DNA of 64,000 nt, taken from positions 23,261,001 through 23,325,000 of the forward strand of contig CM053806.1 in assembly GCA_028671895.1 (NCBI GenBank). Direction: 5' to 3'. A program made the position numbers and the translations under genes. The notes beneath the pieces are model-generated. The model made no database searches, was not told where the DNA came from, and worked only from the letters and a program-made list of their open reading frames with translations. Positions 40,731 through 53,876 of the stretch are shown here, in pieces. Every line of letters starts with the position of its first letter. Positions within the stretch are counted from its first letter, which is position 1. Origin of the DNA: Oenanthe sinensis. Lineage: Eukaryota; Streptophyta; Magnoliopsida; Apiales; Apiaceae.

Positions 40731-43590
40731 AATTTTCTTTTCCAGACTCGACCAAGGTGGTAATTGTCTCGTAGTCAATTGGAAAAACAAATATATGGTC
40801 AGATGTTCTCTGCTCAGTTGTGATGGCACGCGCGGGAAAAGAAAAGTTTTTTTTTTTGTCCGATAGTTACTAACTATCGACACGTCTCCGATAGTTAGCC
40901 GCATTCTGATATTTTTTATTTTTGATTTATTTTATTTTAAAATTTTTTAAAATTCGTAACTGTAAATTTTTCTTAAATATTAATTTACGTTTTATTTAAT
41001 TTTTAAGAAAATTCAAAATTCTTGAAAATTAAATTTTTCGTAAATATTTATTTTTGATTAATTTATTAGAAAATTAAAAAAAATTGGAAATGTAAATTTT
41101 TCTTAAATATTAAACTAAGGGTGTCGACACTGTAGAGTGTTTCTACTTTTGATTTACATCTCAGAAAAAGACATTTGCCCCTGGTGTAATTTTTGTTTCA
41201 AAAATAAGAATTGACCAGTGTTTATTAAACTCTGAAACATGATCATATAGTATTTTTACTTTGTAATCATATCTTGGATATTAATATTGGCGAAGTTTCT
41301 TTTTGTGGAAAAATGTGACTCATTAGTGTTATTTTTGGACATAAGCGCCTCAGATGCTATTTTGGCCTACTTAACGTTTTGAACTTTAATATCTATTTTA
41401 GATTTATTTATTTTTCCAGAAAATTTAATATTCTTGTTAATTAAATTTTTCTTAAATATTAATTTATAATATTTTAATTTTTAAGAAAATTTGAAATTCT
41501 TGAAAATTAAGTTTTGTAAATTTTTATTTTTGATTAATTTATTTTCTTAGAAAATTAAAAATTCTGTAAATTTAAATTTTTCTTAAGTATTATTCAATGA
41601 GTATCTTACTTAATGAGTATTAGTCAATGATATCTTACTTAATTGCTATGATATTTTACTTTGATAATTTTAAATATTTTATTACAAATAATTGTGATAC
41701 TTTTGATATTAGTGACAGTATTTAGAATTTCTGTTATAAGTAATTAATTCATATTTCAAAACTCACTAATATTGAAAGACGAAGTATTTTCTAAGTTATG
41801 TGTATAAAATTCTCAATATTTTATATACTTAGAAAATATTTCTAAATTTGTTTTTGTTGCGAGAAGTTGTAATTAGGAACACAAGTGTTAAATACCTATA
41901 ATTAAAGGACTTGTGAATTTCTATTCAACTATTTTCTCGAGCTTACATATATCAATAATAATTGTTATGAGTATAATTGTAATATGCTAGAGTGACAATT
42001 ATTAGATATAGTGTAGGAAGTTAGATGCTAATATTCAATCTTATGAATATTTTAGTATTTAGCGAATTTATTTTATCTTACTAAAATTATGGATTGAATC
42101 AATTCAATGATTATCAGTTTCATAACTTTGATTTGATAAAATATAAGAAGCACAATTTTTTGCATCTTGAAATTATTGATAAATATCGAATAATTGGTAT
42201 CAGCGTGCAATTAATTGTGATATTTTTAATATTAGTGATAAAACAAGTTGTTTATCTGAAATCACTAATAATAAAAATATGTCTAAATGCTTATTGTTCT
42301 ACTGAATGATTGCCATGTTTATTTGATATATATGCATGTGATTGACAATTGCTTAGTATAGCATAAGTATTTAATTTATTTTGATCTATTTAAATCATGA
42401 TGATATAAAATAATTCAGTGAAATATCTGTTCCATGATTTAAGTAAATTAAAATAAATTCGAAGAATAATTATTTGTAGTATAATTATTATCTTTTATTA
42501 CTCAGTAATAATTGAATAATATTTTATTATAAAATAATTGTGATGTATTGATACTAATGGATTTGCTTAGTCGTTATTCTAAGTAAATATTGGTTTTTGA
42601 AAAAGCCGTTAGTATTAATATATTTAGTTTTCTTTCTTTGACTGATTCCTGAATGTATTTAAAAGAAATTTTTGTCTATTTCCTTTTCAAAACATTTTAT
42701 TCAATGATACATTCATCTTTCTATCAGTTTTAGATAAGAAAACTTCATAATTCTTTTTCAAAACTTCTCTTTTGAAACACTTTTCTTGAGGATAATTTTT
42801 CTCCAATCTCGAAATCTTTTATCCTCTCCCAAAAGCTAGTTTTAACAGTTTTATCTTTAAAAACTTTCTCTCTCTTAATTTTTCTTTTTAAAGTGGCAGA
42901 AACATTGTGACTGCTATTTTATTCGGAGAAATTGATTTTAACTTCGAGGTACCAATCACTTGTAAAATTATTTGTTTTCAAATACTTGTTTCAATGTATG
43001 TTTCACATTGATTCATAGTACATAAACAGTGGTTGTTGCTTTGAAGGCCTTGTACTGTATTGTTAAGCATTCATTCAACCCCAATTGTCATGTTTTTATT
43101 TTAAGTCGGGGATACTATCAGGTGGACGAAAATGATGTAAATCATAATTGCATTATGAGTCGGAAAATCATAGTCCTCTATCTGATAAAGATGTTTTGCA
43201 AAACTATTTTTAAAAACTTACAGTACTTAGGTTTAATGGAAAAGAGTCATTTTATTGAGATAAAATTTGGTAAGAGAGTTGAATTTCTTCTACGGTGTAA
43301 ATTCTCGCGTTTTATTATGGGAAGTTTGCCTTATAAGAAATTCAAAAGGGATAGAATTTTTCTCTGATACACTTTCCCGCGTTTTATTATGGGATAAGTA
43401 TATTAAAGAAAATTTCTATTGGTGTCATGCTCTTAAAAGATAAATCTTTAGAACCAACAAAACTCTTTTATTAAAAGTGCTTTAATGCAATCCATTACCA
43501 TTCCTTCTTATAGTTTTCCTTCTCCTTAAGATGAAAAATATGTTTTGGAATGTTAAAGTGATTATTAGTTTTTATCTTATTTAAATGATT
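40731..43590. other. Non-coding internal region of B'
   Basis: AT-rich with no coding similarity. The LTR word recurs once as an inverted pair, GATAGTTACTAACTATC (about 40862-40878), with GATAGTTAGCCG next to it. A 17-bp word CGCGTTTTATTATGGGA occurs at 43306-43322 and 43378-43394. Nothing else seen. Confidence 0.6.
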
Positions 43591-43599
43591 TTATCCGTT

Positions 43600-44683
43600 T
43601 AGCCCCCAGTGGCTACAGAAGCTGGCCAGGAGGTTGAAAACCCATCAATCTCTTACCCAGGCCTTAATACCAAACACCAATTCATTCACTTCCATATATT
43701 AACCCTTGGAGATATAAGGAACATATGTAGTTAGAAGTTGATAAGGGAGAAACTGCACTTGATGCAACAAATAAGGATGAAGTCAGAAGTGCACCCACAG
43801 CTCTACCTCCAGAGAAGAAAAGTAGTATACAAACTGAGGTAACTGTAAGCTCATCTGCATTTTGTCAAAAGGATGTAGAGTTGAAAAGACAATAAAACTG
43901 TCTCTGGAATCATTCTCTCAACAGGGTAAGTCCATTGAAATTCGCTCGTCAGCCAGAGCATCTTGTAATGAGTCAAGCACACCACTGGCACTCACGCTGA
44001 TGGTAAACCTAAACAGATAAATTTTAGGAACACATTGCAAGGCGTGCACAGTGAGAGGTATAGGCATTTAGAGGAGATACAGACTCTAGCCATACATTAC
44101 ATTGTCCATGTATCTACCTCAAACAGAAGTTAAACTTCTGCATCCCGAAAGGGAGATCTCTTGTTCAGATTTATCTGGGCTTGAGAGGCCACTGCTTGAC
44201 AATTCTTCGGATGAGTCAAGTAGGGTATTTTATACGAAATTCCCGTCACAGGGTTATGAGGGAAACGTAGACTCTAATTTGCAATTCATTACATTGTCTA
44301 CTACATCGCCCCTGCTAGAAGGAACATTTCCAGATCCTGAAAAGGAATGTCCACCTCCCGTTTACAGAGAAGGTGTGAGGCAACTCCTTGATAGAACAAG
44401 GCAGGATTCCCTAATAGATTTTATATCTTGGGATAACCCATCTCAAAGAGGTGAGGCTCCACTAGAAAATGATTTAGCAATAACTATTAAGTCTGGTGTT
44501 GAGACAGTGCTTATGCATGATATATCAAGAACACCTCTACGAGGCAATTCTTCACTTGATAGTGATTCAGTTTATTCTGATGAATTAGGTGATGAGAATA
44601 TAAATGAATTGACGGATTTCACTTGCAGGTACAGAAGGCTATATTTGGAATGCAGAGTGAAAGTAAGGGAGAGAAACACTTAA
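43600..44683 (+). pseudogene. Remnant acidic ORF in B' internal region
   Basis: Open stretches read as a Ser/Asp/Glu-rich, probably disordered protein: AGQEVENPSIS near 43625, ETALDATNKDEVRSAP near 43750, then a 193-codon frame 44102-44683 (SSDESSRVFYTKF, DSVYSDELGDENIN). Stops or frame changes separate the pieces. I do not recognise it; its position before the 3' LTR suggests the tail of an extra ORF. GAGAGAAACACTT-type repeats follow at 44640-44750. Confidence 0.35.
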
Positions 44684-45229
44684 GTGAAAGTGAGGGAGAG
44701 ATACACTTGAGTGAGAGATAGGGAGAGAAAGAGTGAAACACTTAAAATGTTCGATACTAAAGTGTAAACACCAACAGAACGTAGTAGAAGTGAGGAAACC
44801 ATAAGCCAAGCACTTACCCTTGCTACTTGCTACTTCTGAAAGAAAAGTTACTATATTTTTCCCGATCAACGACAGACGAGAACCTTCTTTGGAAGACAAA
44901 CCATTCAAAAGTGGGCCATTGGAGGATTCCTCAACTAAAGGGGAGAACTTATAGTAAAGAAAAAGGAGAAGTTAATCAAGTCTTATCTTCGTACTTGGGA
45001 AAAGTTAATATTCTAAAGGGGTTCGTATCCTGGATCCTTAAGGGATGATCCTTGGAAAAGGGGGTTCGTATCCTTGGGAGAAATTAATATCCTTAGGGGG
45101 GATTATAGACAAGAAGAAAAAGAAGAAAATCTTATCTTCTAATCCTTATGAGAAATGAAAGAATATGGGAGAATCAAGAAACTGTATCTTATACTTGAAA
45201 GGAGTTATCAATAGAGGATTCCTCATCCA
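44684..45229. other. B' 3' internal sequence, purine-rich
   Basis: Contains short repeats such as GGGTTCGTATCC (near 45018 and 45062) and GAGGATTCCTCA (near 44931 and 45214). No ORF. It joins directly to the truncated LTR at 45230. Confidence 0.5.
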
Positions 45230-46891
45230 ATAGAGGATTAGCTCACTGGAAGAAGTTCATTAATATGTCCATGCCTCAGTGAAGAATAAAGTTTGAAGTA
45301 TTCAAGGATGTGGAGGCAGTGAAGCAGTTGTCATAGTACCAGAAAGATTCTAGTGATCCAAATCTGCAAATTAGTCAAGCAATGAATTGCAGAGCTCAAG
45401 TACAGGAATCGAGAAGATAGAATATACGACAAATACAAAGAATCAAAATATTAGATGGAATCTTGGAGTCTACTATAGATTGCTGGGAGAAGTTCATTCA
45501 TATGTTCAGACTTCAGTGAAGGATAAAATTCGAAGATGTTCAGGGTTTCAGATAATTTTGTGGTTCAGCATAAGTGCCAGAGGATTCCAATGTATTTACA
45601 ATCGAAGCACTTCTAATCATCAAGGAACAAAGTCAATTGTATTGCAAAGAAGATGTGAAGATCAAGATCGTGTTAGTCGTTTGTGAACCAGACCAGTTGC
45701 ACCAAGCGTCAACACAAAAGAGATTGAGAATTGCATCATTAATTCAGAAGAATTGGCTGTATGATTAAATTAGTAATAAGTGAAGTGGTATGTGACTAAG
45801 CCCAGAATAAATCAAGGTTGAATTAACAAGGAAATATTTATTTGACTTGGTTGCAGCGGAAGAAATTATATTAAGGGCTTAACAGGTTCGAAATTGGCTA
45901 AGTAAAGAGACTACAGAAGCTGTATCCAGAAGTCAACTTGGTCAAGCTATTTTGTCTCATTCACCAATGATTAACAAGTATTTTTGTCTTATTCACCTAT
46001 GGTTATTAACCATCGGGTGAGATAAACAAATGAACAAAGAATTGGTGAAATGAAAGGGCTTATTTTGTCTTATATGCCGATAGTTATTAACTATCAGGAA
46101 AGACTTCAAACCCACCAACCCACTTGCCGATGGTTACTAATATTTGAAGTAATTGATTTTATTTCAGGAATTGTTTTAATTCTCCGATGGTTATTCTACA
46201 AACTCATCGATACTTAAACAATTAATCAGTAAATTGTTCCCGATACTTATGAAGAAAAAGAAGTGAAGCAGCAACTAGTTTACTTGGTCCTAAATGAGCC
46301 ACGTATCCTTGGATGAAAAAGTCTACACATATATTAAAGCACAGCCATTCATTTGGAGAAGTCTTCAACAACACAGCAAAAATATCCAGAGAGAGAGAAG
46401 GCTAAGCCGGAGAGTAGAGAACACCAGAAAAAGCTATACCTCTTCACCGGAGATGTATTAGTGGCCGGTCCCTTAACGGAAAATGTTCAGGGCCACTATA
46501 TATCACTCTCTACGGTCTTAGTTTCCTTTGTACTGATATAGAAATACTTGTATAGGAAATTGAGAGTTATATTTTTGTTAAGCAGCGAAGAACTTGTTCT
46601 TCGGACCGGATTTGTTGGCCGGGTGTAGCAACCTCAGGGTTTATATTTATCAAATGATATATTCCCCGAATCTTGTGTTGTTTATTTTACTGCTAATTTT
46701 CTAGAACCGAACTGATTAATCCTAAACACAGAAAATTAGTAAGCAGCTCCGTAAACACTATTCACCTCAAGAACACGAGCCCACTAACCGAACTTTAAAT
46801 TATTTGTCCGCAAAAGATTCGAAAGAATTTTTTAATTTAGTGAGTATCATATTCAACCCCCCCCCTTCTACGATACTTCCGGGGCCTAACA
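45230..46891 (+). repeat. B' 3' LTR, 5'-truncated
   Basis: Matches 38551-40190 of the 5' LTR with small indels. Hairpin AGTATCATA/TACGATACT (46843-46851 and 46869-46877; 8 of 9 pairs) with a C9 loop; its mismatch is on the opposite arm from that in the 5' LTR. Confidence 0.88.
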
Positions 46892-47411
46892 GTTGTAGAT
46901 CCAGAGAACAAAAGCACACCCATAGAAGACAGCCTAGGGTGGCTGTGAAGACTTAATCTGTAGCTGTCTTTCAAGTCTGTTTTCCTAAAAAGGAAAAAGA
47001 GAGACAGATAGAAACAATCCTAGAATAGGAATTGTAAAATACACTTGTAGTATATAAACAAGTGTAGTAGCATTGTTAGAAAATATAGAAGTTAGACAAT
47101 ATTTCTTAAATCAATTGTTCAAGCTTCAAAGCACATTGTAAGATCAGTTGATTCTTTATAACTTTGTAAAAACGAAGCTAGGTTATCTTTGAACCTAGGA
47201 ACATTGAGCAAAAATATATAACTGATGGAAAAACCAATCCATCAGTAATTTTTAAATCTCTCTTTGTTCATTTTAATTTTCAGTTGTTTGTTCAAACATA
47301 TTCTATCAATTTATCAAACATCAAGAACAAATATTAAAAGTCTTAAAAAGTTTTAATATTTGTATTCAACCCCCCCTTCTCCAAATATTGACATTGTTCT
47401 TAGGAATAACA
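46892..47411 (+). repeat. D' 5' LTR, right part
   Basis: Resumes GTTGTAGATCCAGAG and ends GGAATAACA before the PBS. TATA box 47051-47058. Hairpin 47353-47391 with one mismatch and one possible G-U pair. Confidence 0.92.
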
Positions 47412-47413
47412 AT

Positions 47414-47425
47414 TGGTATCAGAGC
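47414..47425 (+). other. Primer binding site of D'
   Basis: TGGTATCAGAGC, a full match to the usual initiator-Met PBS. Confidence 0.88.
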
Positions 47426-47469
47426 AGGCTTTCAACATACAGAAAGTTTAAAGCTCAAGAACAGTCAAT

Positions 47470-49919
47470 ATGGGCCAAAAAGATTCAGGTGTAAAGATTC
47501 AAGTATTAGAAAAGAATGAATACTTTCCATGGAAGATAAAAATGCATCTGCATCTTCTTTTTCTCGACCCTTCCTATGTTCACTGCATAGAGAAAGGTCC
47601 TCATATTCCCATGAAGCTAGTCATAGGTGTGAACCCTGATGGAACTCCTGCACTTGACAAACATATTCCTAAACTCATCTCTGAGTTCACAGAAGAGGAT
47701 GAAAAAGAAGTTCTCAAAATAAGAAGGCCATGAACATTCTGTTTAATGGCCTAGATAAAGATATGTTTGAAAATGTGATAAACTATACTTCATCAAAAGA
47801 GGTATGGGACACTCTTCAAACTCTATGTGAAGGAACTGAACAAGTAAGGAAAAACAAGATGCAACTCTTGATTCAAAAGTATGAATCATTTCATTTCAAG
47901 AATGGAGAGTCTATCAATGACACTTATAGCAGATTTCAGAAGTTATTAAATGGACTGAAGCTATATGGTAGGGTTTATGCAACTGAGGATATAAATCTAA
48001 AATTTCTTAGATCTCTTCCAAAAGAATGGAAACCAATGACAATTTCCATTAGACAATCTCAGGACTTCAAGGACTATACTCTTGAGAAACTTTATGGTAT
48101 TCTCAAGACATATGAGTTGGAAATCCAACAAGATGAGGAGATTGAGAATAATCAAAGAAAGGAGAAAACTGTGGCTTTGATGGTCAAAGGAAATGAAGAA
48201 AAGAAGGAAAGTGGCTGTGAAGAAGAGTCTATCATGATGGCTGGTGATGCTGTTGAAGAATCATTCAAAAGAAGAAAAGACAAGTGTGAAGAAAATGAAA
48301 CATGCTCTCAGGATGATTTGGATGAGATTGATGAACACCTTGCATTTCTGTCAAGGAAGTTTTCAAAGCTAAAATTCAAGAGGAATCCAAATGCTCAAAG
48401 GCCTGGATCCCAGTTTAGAAGTAACAATCAAAACAAAAATTTGGTTGATAGATCTAAATTCAAATGTTTTAACTCTAGATTGGCTGGTCATTTCTCAAAT
48501 GAGTGCAGGAAGCCAAAACAAGAAAAGGCAAAGTCTTATGATGGTGTTGATTATAAAAAGAAATACTTTGACCTTTTGAAACAGAAAGAAAAGGCTTTTG
48601 TCACTGAAGAAAAGGACTGGGCTGCTGAGGACAGTGATTCAGAGGAATTCATCAATCTAGCACTAATGGCCAAACATGAAGATGAAGAAGCTAGTTCATC
48701 ATTAAATCAGGTTCTAGCTACAAACTTTTCTGAGCTTACAACTGATGAATGCAATAGTACTATCAATGAAATGTCCAATGAATTGTACAATTTGCATGTC
48801 ACTCTGAAATCTCTAAACAAGGAAAATCTCAAGTTAAAGAACACCATTGATGTCTTAATTGAGAGGAATATTTTTCTTGAAAATGAACTTGTTTGTTTAG
48901 ATAGATTTAAGCAGGAGAGTAAGGATGCTAGAAATGAACTAGTAAACAGTTTGAAAAGAGAAGAATTGTTAAAAGAACAATTGGCTGAAGAAATTAAAAC
49001 CATTAACAAATGGAATAGGTCTGCTAAAACTGCTAAACAAATTATTGATGTTCAAGGTATAGATACTCTATGAGAACTCCCTAAATCAATAGGCAGGCCA
49101 TTGACTGATACTTCAATGAATAAAGATCAATCGACTGCTAATCCTTCATCAACTGATAAGGATTATCAATCGATTGATGATGAATCAACTGATAAGCATC
49201 CATCGACAAGTAAATCATCAATGGCTAACAAAAAGAACAAATTTAGCACTCCTATCAATTTTGTTAAGGAAACTAAAAATTAGGTTGAGACTGAAGCTGA
49301 GAGGATTAACATAGGTAGCTTATCCAAGAAACAATTAAAAGAGAAATTAGAAAAGATAGTACATGTGGAAATTACTAAACCTAAGTCTGAGAAGAAGAAA
49401 AAGAATAGGAATGGTAAAGTAGGCATTAATAAGCACAACAATTACACTCCTGACATGTATGCTCCCAGAAAGGTATGTGCTAAATGTGGCAGTGTAAGTC
49501 ATTTGTCTATGCAATGTAAGAATGAAAAGAAACCTATATCTTCAAATGATTTAAATGTAAATGCTATGATTGCTAATGCCATGTTTACCAATCCTATGCT
49601 CATGAATGCCATGTCTTCTAATTTAGTTTCACCAAATGTTCATATGCCCTATGTACAAGTTCCATACATGTATAATCCCTTCTTTGCATATGCAAATATG
49701 AACATGCCTGGTATGCCATGGAACATGCCTAATGTAGATAATGAAATGCATGGAAATTCTGCTATGAGTTCCAAGGTGTCTAAACCCCAAAAGCCAACTC
49801 CCAAAGTTAAAGTGAATTTAAATTCACCAAAACAAAAGGAACCAAAATTGGCAATAAAGGCTCATGTTGCAACTAATGAAAGAGGACCCAAGGCAACTTG
49901 GGTACCAAAAACAACTTGA
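47470..49919 (+). pseudogene. gag: D' gag, frameshifted
   Basis: Starts MGQKDSGVKI, keeping the MGxxxS myristoylation-type start. Defects: a 1-nt loss near 47722, TGA at 49071-49073, TAG near 49282. The first zinc knuckle is broken (CFNSRLAGHFSNEC, second Cys now Ser and Gly now Arg), the second survives (CAKCGSVSHLSMQC near 49480). The Met/Asn/Pro-rich tail is conserved. Most of the protein is over 90% like D by eye. It ends at TGA 49917-49919 with the pol frame already open from 49864. Confidence 0.9.
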
Positions 49920-52900
49920 TTGTTTTATGTGTGTGCAGGGAAACAGGAAGAAAAATATATGGTATTTGGATAGTGGATGCTCAAGGCATATGACTGGAGA
50001 CTTGTCCCTGTTCACAAAGTTTGTGGAAAAGGCTGGCCCAGGAGTTACTTTTGGAGATAACAGCAAAGGATTCACCCTGAGATATGGCTCAATTGCAAAA
50101 GATAATGTTATCATTGAACCTGTAGCACTAGTTGATGGATTGAAGCACAACTTGCTCAGTATTAGTCAACTGTGTGATAATGGTAATGGTGTGTGGTTTA
50201 TAACTGGATCATGCATCATAGCCAATAAGGAATCTGGTGAAATTCTCTTAATTGGAGAAAGAAAAGGAAATATCTATATGGCTGATTTTCACTCTGTAAA
50301 GGCAAATTCAATGACATGCCTACTGAGCAAAACAAATTCAGATGAAAGTTGGATTTGGCACAAGAAACTAGCACATTTGAATTTCAAAGCCATGAATTTA
50401 TTGGTCAGAAAGAATATGGTTAGAGGCATTCCACAGATGGAATTCAACAAGGATGGACTGTGTGATTCCTGTCAAAAGGGAAAACAAAGAAAAGCATCAT
50501 TTAAGTCAAAGTCTGAATCATCAATTGATAAGCCTTTGGAGTTATTGCACATGGATTTATTTGGTCCAGTCAACATCATGTCAATTGCCAAAAAGAAATA
50601 TGCCTTAGTCATTGTGGATGACTTTACAAGATTTTCATGGGTATACTTCTTACACTCTAAGGATGAGGCAAGTAAATTAATTATCAATCATGTGAAGAAT
50701 GTTAAAAATGGAACTGAATGGAAGGTAAAGAAAATTAGAAGTGATAATGGTACTGAATTCAAGAATGCAACAATGAAGGAATTCTGTGAAGAAAAAGGTA
50801 TCACTCATCATTTCTCTGCACCAAGAACTCTACAACAAAATGGAGTAGTTGAAAGGAAAAATAGGACCTTGATTGAAGATGCTAGAACTATGTTAGAAGA
50901 AGCAAAACTACCTACATACTTCTGGGCAGAAACAATTAATACTGCTTGCTACATTCAGAATATTTCCATGGTCAATCAAATTCAAGGCAAAACTCCATAT
51001 CAGTTGATGAAGAAAGATAAGAAGCCAACAGTTAACTTTCTTCATGTATTTGGCTGTAAATGATTTGTACTGAGAAATCAAGGTGAAAATCTAGGAAAAT
51101 TTGAAACCAAGGCTGATGAAGCTATATTTGTTGGATATGGAATGACAACCAAAGCATACAGAGTCTACAATCTTAGATTACACACTGTTATGGAATCTAT
51201 GCATGTGGTCTTTGATGATAAGAAAATTCAAGGGTTGTTTGATGAAGGATTTCATGATCTATTGCATTTTGAAAATGAATCAACAAGCAATATTGAGGAT
51301 AGTGATGATGATGTGGAAATTTCAAGAAATCAAGTATCTAGAATCCTTCATCAATTGATGTCAATACATCAACAGATAACTTATCAGTTGACAATCTTCA
51401 ATCGACTGATAATACATCAATTGATAATCATTCGACTGATAACAACTCTGCTCAACAAACTTCGAGAGGAGTGTCCATCTCAGGGGGAGGGTTCTCAAAT
51501 AGTCAATCACATCACAATGATCAAAATACTTCCAATGATCATGAAGCATCATCATCTTCAAGAACAAATTTACCATCTCAAAGAAAATGGACAAAAAGCC
51601 ATCCCTTTGAATTAATTATTGGAGATGCAAATGATGGAGTCAAAACCAGAAGTGCAACTCAAAATGAATGCTTGTATAGCAGCTTTCTATCTCAAGAAGA
51701 ACCAAAAAGGATTGAAGAAGCCTTGAATGATCCTGATTGGATAATTGCTATGCAAGAAGAGTTGAATCAGTTTGAAATGAACAAGTATGGAAGCTGGTGC
51801 CCAAACCAAAGAACAAGTCTGTCATTGGTACAAAATGGGTATTCAGAAACAAAATGGATGAATCTGGTACAGTGACAAGAAATAAAGGAAGATTAGTGGC
51901 AAAGGGCTATTCACAAGAAGAAGGCATAGATTTTGATGAAACATTTGCACCAGTTGCAAGGTTGGAAGCAATCAGAATCTTTTTAGCATATGCTGCTCAT
52001 GCAAATTTCAAGGTGTATCAGATGGATGTGAAAAGTGCCTTTCTCAATGGAGAACTAGAAGAAGAAGTATATGTAGAACAACCTCCTAGTTTTATTGATC
52101 CTGTTCATCCTGGATTTGTGTACTATCTTCTGAAGGGACTTTATGGATTAAAACAAGCACCTAGGTCCTGGTATGAAACTCTATCTAAATTTTTGAATGA
52201 GAATCACTTCACAAGACGTACTGTTGACAAAACTCTCTTTCATAGAAATGTTAGTGGCTCTATGATTCTTGTTCAAATCTATGTAGATGACATTATTTTT
52301 GGCTTAACTAATGAAAAAATTTGTCAAAAGTTTGCCAAGTTGATGCAAAGTAAATATGAAATGAGCATGATGGGAGAACTTACCTATTTTCTAGGTTTGC
52401 AAGTCAAACAAGTCAAAAATGGCATTTTCATAAATCAAACCAAATATATTTCTGATTTATTAAAGAGATTTGATTTAAGTGAATGTTCTTCTTGAACTGA
52501 AAACTCTCATGGCCACTGCAACTAAACTTGAACTGAATACTAAAGAAGCTATGGTGGACATTTCAAGTTATAGAGGCATGGTTGGCTCATTACTTTATTT
52601 AACTGCAAGTAGGCCAGACATAATGTTTGCTACATGTTTGTGTGCTAGATTTCAGGCTGATCCTAGAGAATCTCATTTGATTGCAATAAAAAGAATATTC
52701 AGATATCTCAAGGGATCTCCAAATCTTAGAATTTGGTATCCTAGAGATTCTGGATTTGATCTAATTGGTTATTCAGATGCAGACTATGCAGGTTGCAGAA
52801 TTGACAGACAAAAGTACTACAGGCTCCTGTCAATTTCTAGGAAACAAGCTTGTATAATGGTTCAGTAAAAAGCAGAATTCAGTGTCTACATCCACTGCAG

Positions 52901-53228
52901 AGGCTGAATACATTGCAGCTGGAAGTTTCTATGCACAAATATTATGGATGAGGAATCAACTACTTGACTATGGGTTCAACATGAACAAGATTCCTATTTT
53001 CTGTGATAATACAAATGCCATTACTATAACAGAAAATCCTGTGCAACATTTCAGAACCAAGCACATTGACATAAGGTATCACTTCATTAGGAACATGTAA
53101 TGAATGGTACAGTTGAATTACATTTTGTCCCTAGTGAAAGACAACTTGTAAACATTTTTACCAAACCACTAGATGAATCTACCTTCAATAGATTGGTCTG
53201 TGATTTAGGTATGCTTAATTATATTTAA
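49920..53228 (+). pseudogene. pol: D' pol, multiple frameshifts and stops
   Basis: Protease WYLDSGCSRHMTGD (about 49960-50000), integrase zinc region ending CDSCQKGKQRK (about 50490), integrase core (VDDFTRFSWV, RSDNGTEF, QQNGVVERKNRT), RT (MDVKSAFLNGELEEEVYVEQ, GLKQAPRSWYETL, YVDD near 52280), RNase H (SDADYAGC, TAEAEYIA). Breaks: TGA near 51061, 1-nt loss near 51350, frame change near 51785 and at 52490, frameshift at 52810, stop and frame loss near 53095. The linker again carries Ser-Ile-Asp-type motif copies (51350-51440). Confidence 0.92.
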
Positions 53229-53876
53229 TGATTTAAATGTCTAATAAGTTATATATATGTATATATAAATTTTAGCCATTGACTATGTTACTGTATTGAT
53301 TCTTCATTAATCAGTTGATAAACATTGTTCTTATCTATGGATATTTGTAGCTATCGACAGATAAATATATCAATTGATGATATATTTACTTATTGATGGA
53401 TATTTGTAGCTATCGACAGATAAAGATATCAATTGATGATATAAATATTTATCGATGGATAAGTGTACCTGTCGATAAACAAGCTTTAGCAGTTGATGAC
53501 CTGGAATTTAAAGGGGTTCATGTCATCAATCGATCTGTACAAAAATCTAGCCATTGATTACTTATTTTATCAATTGATTAATACATACATTCCTGTATGT
53601 ATAATAGTCGATTGCCAAAATTAGTAATTTTTACTTTTCATTTTTTTAAACGGTCGATTAAGTTCTATTTTGAGTAAGAAATTGATTGAGAAATCAGTAA
53701 ATATAAATAGTGAGATTAAAACATTGTTCATTCTTACTTGCAATTTTACTAACAATTTTTCTACCTCTTTCTCTCTCTCTCTCAATCTACGAACTCAATC
53801 ACTACTCACTTTTCTAAATACTCAATTCTCTTAATATCTTCAAAGCTTTTGTACTTCTAATCTTCCACATAAGGAA
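53229..53876 (+). promoter_or_regulatory. D' pol-ORF3 spacer with conserved TATA-like box
   Basis: Contains TCRRYYGA-type words between about 53310 and 53580, TATAAATA at 53702-53709 and a CT-repeat leader near 53765-53785. Same order and similar spacing as 7087-7770 in D, although the sequence has drifted. Confidence 0.5.

Larger units (their letters stand above)
38393..46891 (+). mobile_element. Element B': non-autonomous B-family retrotransposon
   Basis: 5' LTR 38393-40190, PBS, about 5 kb internal region, and a 3' LTR (45230-46891) missing its first ~155 bp together with any polypurine tract. No gag, integrase or RT can be read inside, so it resembles a large non-autonomous LTR element (LARD). 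It is related in LTR and leader to B, which lies in the opposite orientation. Confidence 0.8.

Noticed and set aside
43029..43367. 112-codon frame in the B' internal region
   Set aside because: No family resemblance and composition like the surrounding AT-rich DNA; likely chance.
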